Origin: an uncultured Parabacteroides sp.
GTDB taxonomy: Bacteria > Bacteroidota > Bacteroidia > Bacteroidales > Tannerellaceae
Assembly: GCF_947855115.1 (NCBI RefSeq)
Contig: NZ_CANTZW010000025.1
Span: forward strand, 1-64,000
Length of the DNA stretch: 64,000 bases
Direction of reading: 5' to 3'
Part shown: piece by piece, positions 18,477 to 25,349 of the stretch
Position numbering within the stretch: the first letter of the stretch is position 1
Layout of the letters: every line of letters starts with the position of its first letter
Made by a program: the position numbers and the translations under genes
Notes under the pieces: model-generated
Seen by the model: the letters and a program-made list of their open reading frames with translations, nothing else
Database searches by the model: none
What the model was told of the DNA's origin: nothing

Positions 18477-19523
18477 ATGACATCAATATTACTATTTGTA
18501 ATCTTACTGGCAGGAATAACATCTATCATACTTTACCATCCCGCATTCGGACGTTTACCTCGAGGAGAGAGGCTGGAACGAATCAAACGTTCGACCAATT
18601 ACCGGAACGGCAAATTCCACAATATCCATCTCACGCCAACAACAACGATGAGAAAAGGAACGATACGAATGTTTTGGGACTTTTTCCTAGAAAAACATCC
18701 GGATCTAAAACCCCATAAATATTTACCAACCGTAAAAACGGATCTGCTTCATCTGGACCGGAATGAAGATCTTGTCATTTGGTTCGGTCATTCATCTTAT
18801 TTGATCCAAAGTGGAGGCCGGCGTTTTCTGATTGATCCTGTATTAACAAATAAGTTTCCTGCCTCCTTGATGTTCCGGCCATTCAAAGGCACGGATCGTT
18901 ACAAACCGGAAGATATCCCTGATATTGACTTCTTAATAATCACCCACGAGCATTGGGATCATCTGGATTATTATACGGTTAAACAACTGAGAGACCGTAT
19001 AGGAACCGTAATCTGCGGATTGGGTGTAGGGGAATATCTTGAATATTGGGGATTCTCTCAGGAACATATCGTGGAAATGGATTGGTATGATAGCTACAGT
19101 ATTGATAATGATTGCCTAATACATTGCTTGCCCGCCCGTCATTTCTCTAATCGATTATTAAAAAACGCCCAAACGTTATGGGCCTCGTTCATGATCGACG
19201 GCAAACAGCAAATATATATATCGGGAGACGGAGGATACGATACTCATTTCGCGGAGATCGGCAAAAGATTCTCACGGATAGATCTAGCGATCATGGAAAA
19301 CGGACAATACAATGAAGACTGGCGTTACATACATTTAATGCCCAATGATCTCCCTCTCGCTATCAAGGATCTACACCCTAAACAAGTACTCACGGTACAT
19401 CATTCCAAATATGCATTAAGCAAACATCCTTGGTACGAACCCTTGGAAAACATCCATAAAGCATCAATCTCTAAACCTTACAAACTTCTTACGCCCATGA
19501 TCGGCGAGAAGTTGATTACTTGA
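18477..19523 (+). CDS. Membrane-anchored metallo-beta-lactamase-fold hydrolase (UlaG/NAPE-PLD-like)
   Basis: This is a zinc-dependent hydrolase of the MBL fold, 348 residues. An N-terminal hydrophobic segment (ILLFVILLAGITSIILYHPAF) would anchor it. Metal motifs are IITHEHWDHLDYY (HxHxDH type), LPARHFSNR (His), ISGDGGYDTHF (Asp) and VHHSKYAL (His). The block LVIWFGHSSYLIQSGGRRFLIDPVL is typical of UlaG/NAPE-PLD-like members, some of which cleave phospholipids. Whether the substrate is a lipid is unproven. It is the last gene of the unit that begins at 17188. Confidence 0.9.
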   Translation: MTSILLFVILLAGITSIILYHPAFGRLPRGERLERIKRSTNYRNGKFHNIHLTPTTTMRKGTIRMFWDFFLEKHPDLKPHKYLPTVKTDLLHLDRNEDLVIWFGHSSYLIQSGGRRFLIDPVLTNKFPASLMFRPFKGTDRYKPEDIPDIDFLIITHEHWDHLDYYTVKQLRDRIGTVICGLGVGEYLEYWGFSQEHIVEMDWYDSYSIDNDCLIHCLPARHFSNRLLKNAQTLWASFMIDGKQQIYISGDGGYDTHFAEIGKRFSRIDLAIMENGQYNEDWRYIHLMPNDLPLAIKDLHPKQVLTVHHSKYALSKHPWYEPLENIHKASISKPYKLLTPMIGEKLIT

Positions 19524-19612
19524 AAAGATTTCAACTATATAGCTAAGTTTTTTTAGTATAGATAGGGATAATACAATGATTATAATAATCAACGTATTTA
19601 ATATTCACGCAG

Positions 19613-19684
19613 TAGTCTCGCCGGGAATCGAACCCGGATCTAAAGTTTAGGAAACTTCTATTCTATCCGTTGAACTACAAGACC
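19613..19684 (-). tRNA. tRNA-Arg (anticodon CCU)
   Basis: The reverse complement folds into a full cloverleaf of 72 nt. The acceptor GGTCTTG pairs with CGAGACT (with a G-T end pair), the anticodon arm is GAAGT-TTCCTAA-ACTTT, giving anticodon CCT (reads AGG), and the T arm is CCGGG-TTCGATT-CCCGG. The discriminator base is A. The CCA end is not encoded. Confidence 0.95.
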
Positions 19685-19782
19685 AACTCTTTTGAGATTG
19701 CAAAAGTATAATCTTTTCCTCAAATAGGCAATGGTTATCGTATGTTTTTCCAAGCGATCCGGATACTTATCATCTTTCCGGA

Positions 19783-19844
19783 AAAACATGTACGTGTTTA
19801 TCGGAAAACATGTACGTCTTTTTCAAGAAACACGTACATGTTTT
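19783..19844. repeat. Three-copy AAAACATGTACGTGTTT repeat
   Basis: Copies lie at 19783-19799 and 19805-19821 (one mismatch), with an exact inverted copy at 19828-19844. Each is itself nearly self-complementary around CATGTACG. The outer copies form a perfect 17-bp stem and may act as the terminator of recO, whose stop is at 19871. Confidence 0.85.
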
Positions 19845-19870
19845 CGAGGATTAATATAATGGTGTATAAA

Positions 19871-20596
19871 TCAGTCAAATATACTTTGCATCACTGATAG
19901 TGACTTAATTTCCGGAAAATCCGGGAGATGTAGACGATAATACTCTAGGATACGGTGGATAATGCTGACTCTCTCTTGGCGGGAAAAACCATAAAGCGCC
20001 ATATTTTCAAAGCTGATACGGAGCAAACGGGAAAAGAAAGCGCTCTCTACCTTATTTAAATAATGCCGGTGCATCGGGATATGATCTGTAAACACTCCGT
20101 TCAACATATCAAAATAATATCCCGCCTTATGCGATTCCATGTTCGGGAAAATACCGAGATGGTGAAGGAGGCCTAGCAGGAAAACCAGATGGAAATTAGC
20201 GATACCCTTATCCGCATACTCCAACAGATGTATAGACTCGTATAGGTAATCAAATAAACGGGAGTCCGGCTCCGTATCTTTCACCACCCTGAAAAGAACC
20301 TCCGAGAGAAAAAGCGCCAATACATTCTTGACCGGATCACAGCAAATATCGTTTAGCGGGAAACAAATACGCGTCTCCTTGATCCGGTGCAGATCCCGCT
20401 TGCTTAAATGCTCTACCTCCATCTCCAGCACAGACAGAGGTATAAACAAAGCTTTCGAAACCATACTTTTCTTCCCACGGCTACGGCTGACCAGATACGA
20501 GGCCCGGCCAAACGCCTCCGTATACATATATATAATAGAGTATTTATCATTGTAAGGAATCGTATGCAAGACAATCCCTCTCGTTTTACACAACAT
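19871..20596 (-). CDS. recO: DNA repair protein RecO
   Basis: RecO helps load RecA onto SSB-coated single strands in the RecF pathway. From the chosen ATG (MLCKTRGIVLHTIPYNDK) it has 241 residues, normal for the family. The N-terminal OB fold is visible (KTRGIVLHTIPYNDKYSIIYMYTEAFGRASYLV), and the C-terminal helical domain includes FHLVFLLGLLHHLGIFP. An upstream ATG adds 14 codons but lies over the promoter-like box, so I rejected it. A minus-strand -7 box TATCTTTG (20634-20627) precedes the start by about 30 bp. The mobile element begins about 60 bp upstream of this gene. Confidence 0.93.
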   Translation of the reverse strand: MLCKTRGIVLHTIPYNDKYSIIYMYTEAFGRASYLVSRSRGKKSMVSKALFIPLSVLEMEVEHLSKRDLHRIKETRICFPLNDICCDPVKNVLALFLSEVLFRVVKDTEPDSRLFDYLYESIHLLEYADKGIANFHLVFLLGLLHHLGIFPNMESHKAGYYFDMLNGVFTDHIPMHRHYLNKVESAFFSRLLRISFENMALYGFSRQERVSIIHRILEYYRLHLPDFPEIKSLSVMQSIFD

Positions 20597-20601
20597 AATT
20601 C

Positions 20602-20636
20602 GTATCTTTGCGATGATGATCTGTATGCAAAGATAC
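20602..20636. promoter_or_regulatory. recO: recO promoter box in a 10-bp inverted repeat
   Basis: GTATCTTTGC (20602-20611) and GCAAAGATAC (20627-20636) are perfect inverted copies 15 bp apart. Each contains a TATCTTTG -7 box, one facing recO and one facing the mobile element. The minus-strand copy is the likely recO promoter. The plus-strand copy may be a second promoter or simply half of an operator. Confidence 0.6.
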
Positions 20637-20656
20637 AACTCTTTTTTTCATTCGCT

Positions 20657-20695
20657 TATTCTAGAGATTTTCCGTAAATCTGTATAAGGAATATA
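20657..20695 (+). repeat. Candidate left attachment site
   Basis: This is the left member of the 39-bp imperfect direct repeat described for the mobile element. It matches 29554-29592 at 32 of 39 positions by eye. It lies between the recO promoter and a gene-free 250-bp stretch leading to the cargo operon; I see no ORF or RNA in 20696-20944. Confidence 0.5.
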
Positions 20696-20944
20696 CCTCT
20701 TTGGAATCAAGAGAGTTAGAAGAATTACCACGTTTTGGGGTAATGACTTGGCAACCGTTCCAATTGCCGTAGTCTGCATCGCTTTGCTTGTTTGGGTAAC
20801 TCTTACGGATGCAAAAATACAGAGAATATTTTAAATATCATTCATTTAGGGTGTATCTATAAGCATTGAGCTAATGAATAAAACAAGAATATCATTTTCT
20901 TATAATTTTCAGCAGATAAAAGATTCCCTATTGCCTCTTTCCAA

Positions 20945-21589
20945 TTATTCTATGATGCCGGGTTTCGGAATTATGTGTATAACAAATCGTTGGTTATCTT
21001 TATTCCCTCTAACATCAGGTTGAACTCTAAATTTACTTGATTGTCCGCTTCCTGAAATTAAAACTTCACAATTACCAAGTGTATCAAATTCAATACCATT
21101 ATTTGACCAAAATTTAATCAAAGCCAATGCCCTTTCATAGCTAAGTTCATAATTCCTTGTATAATAATCTTTTGACGATTGCCCTTCTACGATAAGTATA
21201 TATTGAGCTTCAGGGATTTTGTTCTTTGCACTATTCATAAAACGGACAATTGCTTGACCAGCTTTTAGTAATTTATCAAGCTGCTCTTGCCCTATATCAT
21301 TGATGTTAGAACTATAGGTATTAAAAGAGACTTCAATGTCTTTTAATGTATGTCTTTTGAATTGCTCATCGTATTCGAAATACTTATTATCTATCTCTTT
21401 AATAGAATTGTTTAGTTCTTCAATTTTTCTGAGCTGTTCCTCTTTAGCGTTTACCTCCTTATCTAATTGTGTATTAATACCTTTCATCTTAACGACACAC
21501 ACTATAAATAGAACAAGCATAATGAAAAACAAGCTTGTCATGAGGTCAGAATAACTTAACCAGAAAGTATTACTTCTGTTTTTTGACAT
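20945..21589 (-). CDS. ZorB/MotB-like OmpA-domain membrane protein
   Basis: This is a predicted inner-membrane stator subunit that anchors to peptidoglycan. The 214 residues begin with NTFWLSYSDLMTSLFFIMLVLFIVCVV, a MotB-type segment with the conserved ion-carrying Asp (D15) at the start of one transmembrane helix. A coiled coil follows (about 38-75), then an OmpA-like peptidoglycan-binding domain (about 85-208: YILIVEGQSS, NYELSYERALALIKFW, DNQRFVIHIIPKP). It lies 2 bp after the ZorA-like gene and is the last gene of the operon. It is shorter than flagellar MotB and no flagellar genes are present, which favours a Zorya-type or similar defence motor. The specific ZorB name is inference. Confidence 0.82.
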   Translation of the reverse strand: MSKNRSNTFWLSYSDLMTSLFFIMLVLFIVCVVKMKGINTQLDKEVNAKEEQLRKIEELNNSIKEIDNKYFEYDEQFKRHTLKDIEVSFNTYSSNINDIGQEQLDKLLKAGQAIVRFMNSAKNKIPEAQYILIVEGQSSKDYYTRNYELSYERALALIKFWSNNGIEFDTLGNCEVLISGSGQSSKFRVQPDVRGNKDNQRFVIHIIPKPGIIE

Positions 21590-21591
21590 AA

Positions 21592-23097
21592 TTACTTTTC
21601 TTCTTTTAAGTTTTTAATAGATTCTGTCATTGTTTCTATAGCCTTAAGAATCGATTTGTTTAACTCTATATCCTCAAGTTGAGCGTTATGAAAATCCGTT
21701 CTCAGATTTAATATTTCACCCTTCATATCCTTATAACATTCCGCTTGAACTTGCGTATATTGTATCATTATATCAAGCACTTCTTTCAGCTTATCAAATG
21801 TATCAAAGAACTCTTTGTTATTGGTGACAAAATTCTGAATGTGTTCCGTTGATGCTGTAAGTTGTGCTGACAAACTTTCTGAAACGTGCTTCCCCTCAGA
21901 CATAAGCAAATCAAATTCCTTTCTCCAAATCTCCCTTGCTTCTGCTCCTGTCGGGAAATGGGTTGTTATTGCTTCTTGAAACTCTCGCTGAAGTTCGGTT
22001 GTTTTATTCTGATTACTTATCACAACAGAAAGTCCAGTGGAAAAATTTTCAAATTTGCCTATTAAGGTTTGTATTTGATTTATAACTCCTGACGTATTAG
22101 CTATTGTTGAATTTAGCTGCTCTTGATATGTACGAAAAACAGTTAATGAATCAGCTGAATCTTTTAATTGCATAAAGGTTTCAGCAATCTTGTTTGCAGT
22201 TTGCGTTAAACTTAATTTGTTTATTTCTGCTAGAACCAAATGTTGTTTTTCCAAATTGTCGTTTAACAGTTCTGCTGAATCAGCATAAGCATCTAAATTC
22301 CTTCCAAATTTATCTACAAAGTGTCCTAATACTCCCTTTAATGAATTTAGGCTTGAAGCCATACTATTTGATAATAATGGCATCAATTCACGTCTTAGGA
22401 AATTCATATAATCTCCTTTACCGTCGTCACATTTGCTTACAGCAGTCTTATATGTTACAGCACTATTATATACGGTAAAACCTAAGCCTAATAAACTTGC
22501 ACACATAGCTACAACTATGCCGTATAATAAATGCTGTAATCCATTCAAGTTATTTGTGTTACCAAAAATTTGGTCAAAATCAACACCCAATAATCCTGTA
22601 ATAATTCCTATAAAAGTGCCTGCAAGCCCTAAATATAGAGGAACATTAAGGCTATTTTGTATTTCATCCTCTAATGTTTCTTTTTGACTGTCACATATGT
22701 CTTCTAATACCCCTAAATCAGCACTTGTCCCTGTATTTTTGCACAAGTACTCATTCGTACGATTAATAATCATTTTAAATTTCTTATTGGAAGACTTACT
22801 TCCATCTTGAAAAACGATAAGTGATAAATCTGTATAATCTTTGCTTTCATCACCGTTTTCATCATTATGGCGTGGTGGAATGCTTTGCAAAAATTTCTGT
22901 AGAGATTCTTTGTTCCTTAATACACTTGGTGTAATAGACGTTTCTTTAAGCGACAGAGTGTCAACATCTTCAAATAAGCTATCAAGCTCTTTAATTTTTC
23001 CTTTTGTTTTAAGGAAACTACGAATTTGAAATATAATAACAGCAGCTACAACGATGACTGCGAAAATTAAACCGATGTATTCTTGTATCATTTCCAT
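21592..23097 (-). CDS. ZorA/MotA-like membrane protein with coiled-coil tail
   Basis: This is a predicted ion-channel motor subunit partnering with the OmpA-domain protein. It has 501 residues: a first transmembrane helix at about 8-28 (IGLIFAVIVVAAVIIF), a cytoplasmic section (30-150), then two helices at about 152-172 (VPLYLGLAGTFIGIITGLLG) and 190-212 (LLYGIVVAMCASLLGLGFTVY). These last two resemble the pore helices of the MotA/TolQ/ExbB superfamily. Residues 240-501 are long helices of coiled-coil type. ZorA of Zorya systems has the same plan, with a long cytoplasmic tail thought to pass the signal to effectors. Gaps are 24 bp upstream and 2 bp downstream, so it is in an operon with both neighbours. 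Confidence 0.82.
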   Translation of the reverse strand: MEMIQEYIGLIFAVIVVAAVIIFQIRSFLKTKGKIKELDSLFEDVDTLSLKETSITPSVLRNKESLQKFLQSIPPRHNDENGDESKDYTDLSLIVFQDGSKSSNKKFKMIINRTNEYLCKNTGTSADLGVLEDICDSQKETLEDEIQNSLNVPLYLGLAGTFIGIITGLLGVDFDQIFGNTNNLNGLQHLLYGIVVAMCASLLGLGFTVYNSAVTYKTAVSKCDDGKGDYMNFLRRELMPLLSNSMASSLNSLKGVLGHFVDKFGRNLDAYADSAELLNDNLEKQHLVLAEINKLSLTQTANKIAETFMQLKDSADSLTVFRTYQEQLNSTIANTSGVINQIQTLIGKFENFSTGLSVVISNQNKTTELQREFQEAITTHFPTGAEAREIWRKEFDLLMSEGKHVSESLSAQLTASTEHIQNFVTNNKEFFDTFDKLKEVLDIMIQYTQVQAECYKDMKGEILNLRTDFHNAQLEDIELNKSILKAIETMTESIKNLKEEK

Positions 23098-23121
23098 CTT
23101 TACAAATTCTAATTGTTCAAC

Positions 23122-23814
23122 TTATTCTTCAAACAGTTTTTTACTTTGTGCGCTTTTGCGTTCTTTTACCTTACGTTTTAGTCCTTTCTTTAGTTCTTTC
23201 TCCCTAACTTTCTTTGCATCCATTTCTTCCTGTGTCATTGGCTGGTAATCCTCTATGCCATTGGGGTATTTACCGTCAATGTATAATTTTACCAAACCTG
23301 CATGTGACAATGGCTTTGAAATATCTCGAAAGTCAATATTTGTATTATAATCTAATAATACAATATCTTGAATTTTGCTTTGCGCTTTAATTCTTTCTAT
23401 TACATGATGAACTTCGGGAACATTATCCAGTACCCATTTATACGTTGGAAGATAGATAAGCATCCTCGCTTCAAAGTATCCCAATAACTCTTTACTATAA
23501 GCTCCTTTACTGTGTCCTTTAGGCATTCCATATTTTCGTACAGTCCGTTTTAAATCTCGCATTGTATCATTTTTGAATGTCGCAAAATCCACGCCTGCAT
23601 TCTCAAAGACTTTTAGTCCTTGCCACACCGCTTCGACACAGGTAGCCTTTAATCCGTCAGTAAAAGGAATAGGTATATTTCCATGTGGATAAAACGGACT
23701 CAATATTTTTGCATATCGCATCTCTGAATTAGAGGTAATATCCAGTATTACAGCATTAGGATATTCTTCCTTTATTTTTTCTAATTTCCTTTTTTTGCTT
23801 TCTATATAAATCAT
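23122..23814 (-). CDS. NADAR-like protein, candidate ADP-ribosyl-guanine hydrolase/antitoxin
   Basis: The 230-residue protein has a NADAR/YbiA-like core: LSPFYPHGNIPIPF followed by CVEAVWQGLKVF (residues 38-70), matching the NADAR pattern SxFYP...VEHxxQxxK, with E61, Q65 and K68 in the expected places. Later blocks (MRDLKRTVRKYGMPKGHSKG, ISKPLSHAGLVKLYI) are not ones I can assign. The last 35 residues are very basic and acidic by turns (KKVREKELKKGLKRK). Known NADAR proteins include the antitoxin half of DarTG1, which removes ADP-ribose from guanine in DNA. It lies 3 bp after a gene with a DarT-like domain, which strongly supports that role. I recall similar proteins listed as a domain of unknown function (possibly DUF6939), but this is from memory. 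Confidence 0.65.
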   Translation of the reverse strand: MIYIESKKRKLEKIKEEYPNAVILDITSNSEMRYAKILSPFYPHGNIPIPFTDGLKATCVEAVWQGLKVFENAGVDFATFKNDTMRDLKRTVRKYGMPKGHSKGAYSKELLGYFEARMLIYLPTYKWVLDNVPEVHHVIERIKAQSKIQDIVLLDYNTNIDFRDISKPLSHAGLVKLYIDGKYPNGIEDYQPMTQEEMDAKKVREKELKKGLKRKVKERKSAQSKKLFEE

Positions 23815-23817
23815 AAT

Positions 23818-25062
23818 TCAAAAATTATCAAGATTTACAATATATTTCTTTGGAACAAATGTCTTTACCATGACTTCTGCTTGATGAGGCTTAAAATCAT
23901 CATCGTCTTTACGCACATAATTCCTTTTAGTAGCGTTAAAATTAACTCTTTTCAAATCATCTAATTCTCCTCCGTGAGTATGAAGTTTATCTGCTGCATT
24001 AATATCGGAAAACAGTGTACCTTTTAATAAGGCAACATCTACTTCAATTTTTAGAATGACTATATCGCTCCCCGATTGTTGTAAACGATAAGCCATAGGA
24101 TGGTCATTACAAAAGCTCAAACGAACATAATCCTCTAAACCATATTTTTTATCTAACTCTTGTGAATCATAATCACCACCTTGACACGGAATAGTTATAT
24201 TGTTTTTCTTGCAATAATGCCATGAGAATAGACCGCCATGCAACTTAATTGATGGAATATTTCGCCTATCTGTAAAATGATATAGATACTGAATACCATT
24301 ATTATCCAATACTTGTTTGAAAGCAAACCAGTTTTCTTTTCGTTCAGTAGTTAGGACTTCTAATCGTTTCCTTTCTGCTAACTCTGCTTGCTCTTTCTTT
24401 CTGGCTTCTTCGGCAAGCCTGTCTGCTTCCTGTTGTCGTTGTCTTCGTTCTTCTGCTATTCTTTTTTCATTCTCTATCCTTTCCTTTTCTTCTCTTTCTC
24501 TTTTTTTGCGTTCTTCTTCCTCTTTGCGTTTTTGCTCTTCGGCTAGCCTAACAAGTCTTTCATGTTCTAATTTTCTTTCTAATTCAGCTAAGGATTTCTG
24601 TAAAAAAATGTATCGCCTTCTTATGGACGGCTCTTTTGTACGCACTATTTCATGCGTAATTACATCCATTATTTGCTTTGCATCTTGAAGCTTTTGTTGC
24701 GCAATAAAGGTTTCAAGTTTATCTAATAATAACTTTACCTTTTCTTCTTGCTCCTTTAATTCATGTGCTTCTTTTCTTAATCTGTCATCTTTTAAAGTTT
24801 GAAGAGAAGGTATATTCTCAAATTTACGCGGAGAAAAGACGCGAGTTTGTAATTCATCTTTTAGGGAAGGAGTATTTAAAGAATACCAATCAATTGGCGA
24901 TTGTTTAAGTTTGTCCCTATTTTGCTTTACATGTTCTTTCCTTTTGTCAAGTTCATCATAAAGCGACTTAGAGGCAGATGGCTTGAGTTCACCATTTGCA
25001 GGGATTTCAGTTGGTGAACTATCATATAATCCAAATAGTTTTTTAAGCCATTTAAAAATCAT
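23818..25062 (-). CDS. Coiled-coil protein with C-terminal DarT-like ADP-ribosyltransferase domain
   Basis: This is a candidate toxin or effector of the operon. Residues 1-60 hold a short amphipathic start (MIFKWLKKLFGL). About 95-245 form a very charged coiled coil rich in Glu, Arg and Lys. The last 170 residues match DarT (DUF4433): YLYHFTDRRNIPSIKLHGGL (His and Thr for NAD binding), DYVRLSFCNDHPM (conserved Arg) and HQAEVMVKTFVPKKYI (the QAE Glu expected to be catalytic). DarT enzymes attach ADP-ribose to DNA bases. All three key residues are present, so it looks active. A GTG at 25080 adds six codons; I chose the ATG. The coiled coil before the DarT domain is absent from classical DarT and may dock on the ZorA-like tail. 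Confidence 0.78.
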   Translation of the reverse strand: MIFKWLKKLFGLYDSSPTEIPANGELKPSASKSLYDELDKRKEHVKQNRDKLKQSPIDWYSLNTPSLKDELQTRVFSPRKFENIPSLQTLKDDRLRKEAHELKEQEEKVKLLLDKLETFIAQQKLQDAKQIMDVITHEIVRTKEPSIRRRYIFLQKSLAELERKLEHERLVRLAEEQKRKEEEERKKREREEKERIENEKRIAEERRQRQQEADRLAEEARKKEQAELAERKRLEVLTTERKENWFAFKQVLDNNGIQYLYHFTDRRNIPSIKLHGGLFSWHYCKKNNITIPCQGGDYDSQELDKKYGLEDYVRLSFCNDHPMAYRLQQSGSDIVILKIEVDVALLKGTLFSDINAADKLHTHGGELDDLKRVNFNATKRNYVRKDDDDFKPHQAEVMVKTFVPKKYIVNLDNF

Positions 25063-25080
25063 ACCATATATTTTTAACAC

Positions 25081-25349
25081 GAAGCGTGAACTACAAATCG
25101 TTCACCTGTGTCGGAGGTCCTAGGAAACCTATACAAACAGATATAACAATAGCAGCCCACGCTATAGCGTGAGAACCACTATGCAATCATCGTTTGTATG
25201 TTTGGGAAATTTCCTAGGTTTCCGACACCACGATTAGCATAACGCTTCTTCTTTATTCTAATATGCCTTGGAAAGAGTTGTCTCAATCCAGCTACAAAAG
25301 TACAAAAACTCCGTGATATGTCACCAACTATTACGGACTTTATTTTGAT
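25081..25349 (-). promoter_or_regulatory. Structured leader of the DarT/NADAR/ZorAB-like operon
   Basis: This gene-free 269-bp stretch separates the relaxase stop from the cargo operon. A minus-strand -7-like box TACTTTTG lies at 25302-25295. Downstream of it, 25108-25138 and 25192-25228 form a long imperfect inverted repeat (GTGTCGGA, CCTAGGAAA and TACAAAC in both arms). A perfect 14-bp palindrome CACGCTATAGCGTG (25158-25171) lies in the loop, and a small GTGAAC/GTTCAC hairpin lies at 25086-25105, close to the start codon. A transcript from that box would carry all three hairpins. It may be an attenuator, a terminator for the relaxase gene, or a recombination boundary. Confidence 0.6.

Noticed and set aside
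20945..23097. Flagellar MotA/MotB or ExbB/TolR
   Set aside because: There are no flagellar or TonB genes around, the MotA-like protein has a long coiled-coil tail, and the pair sits with defence-type genes on a mobile element.
20945..25080. Calling the operon a known Zorya type or a plain DarTG module
   Set aside because: Neither label fits: no ZorC, ZorD or ZorE protein is present, and DarTG does not include MotA/MotB-like genes.
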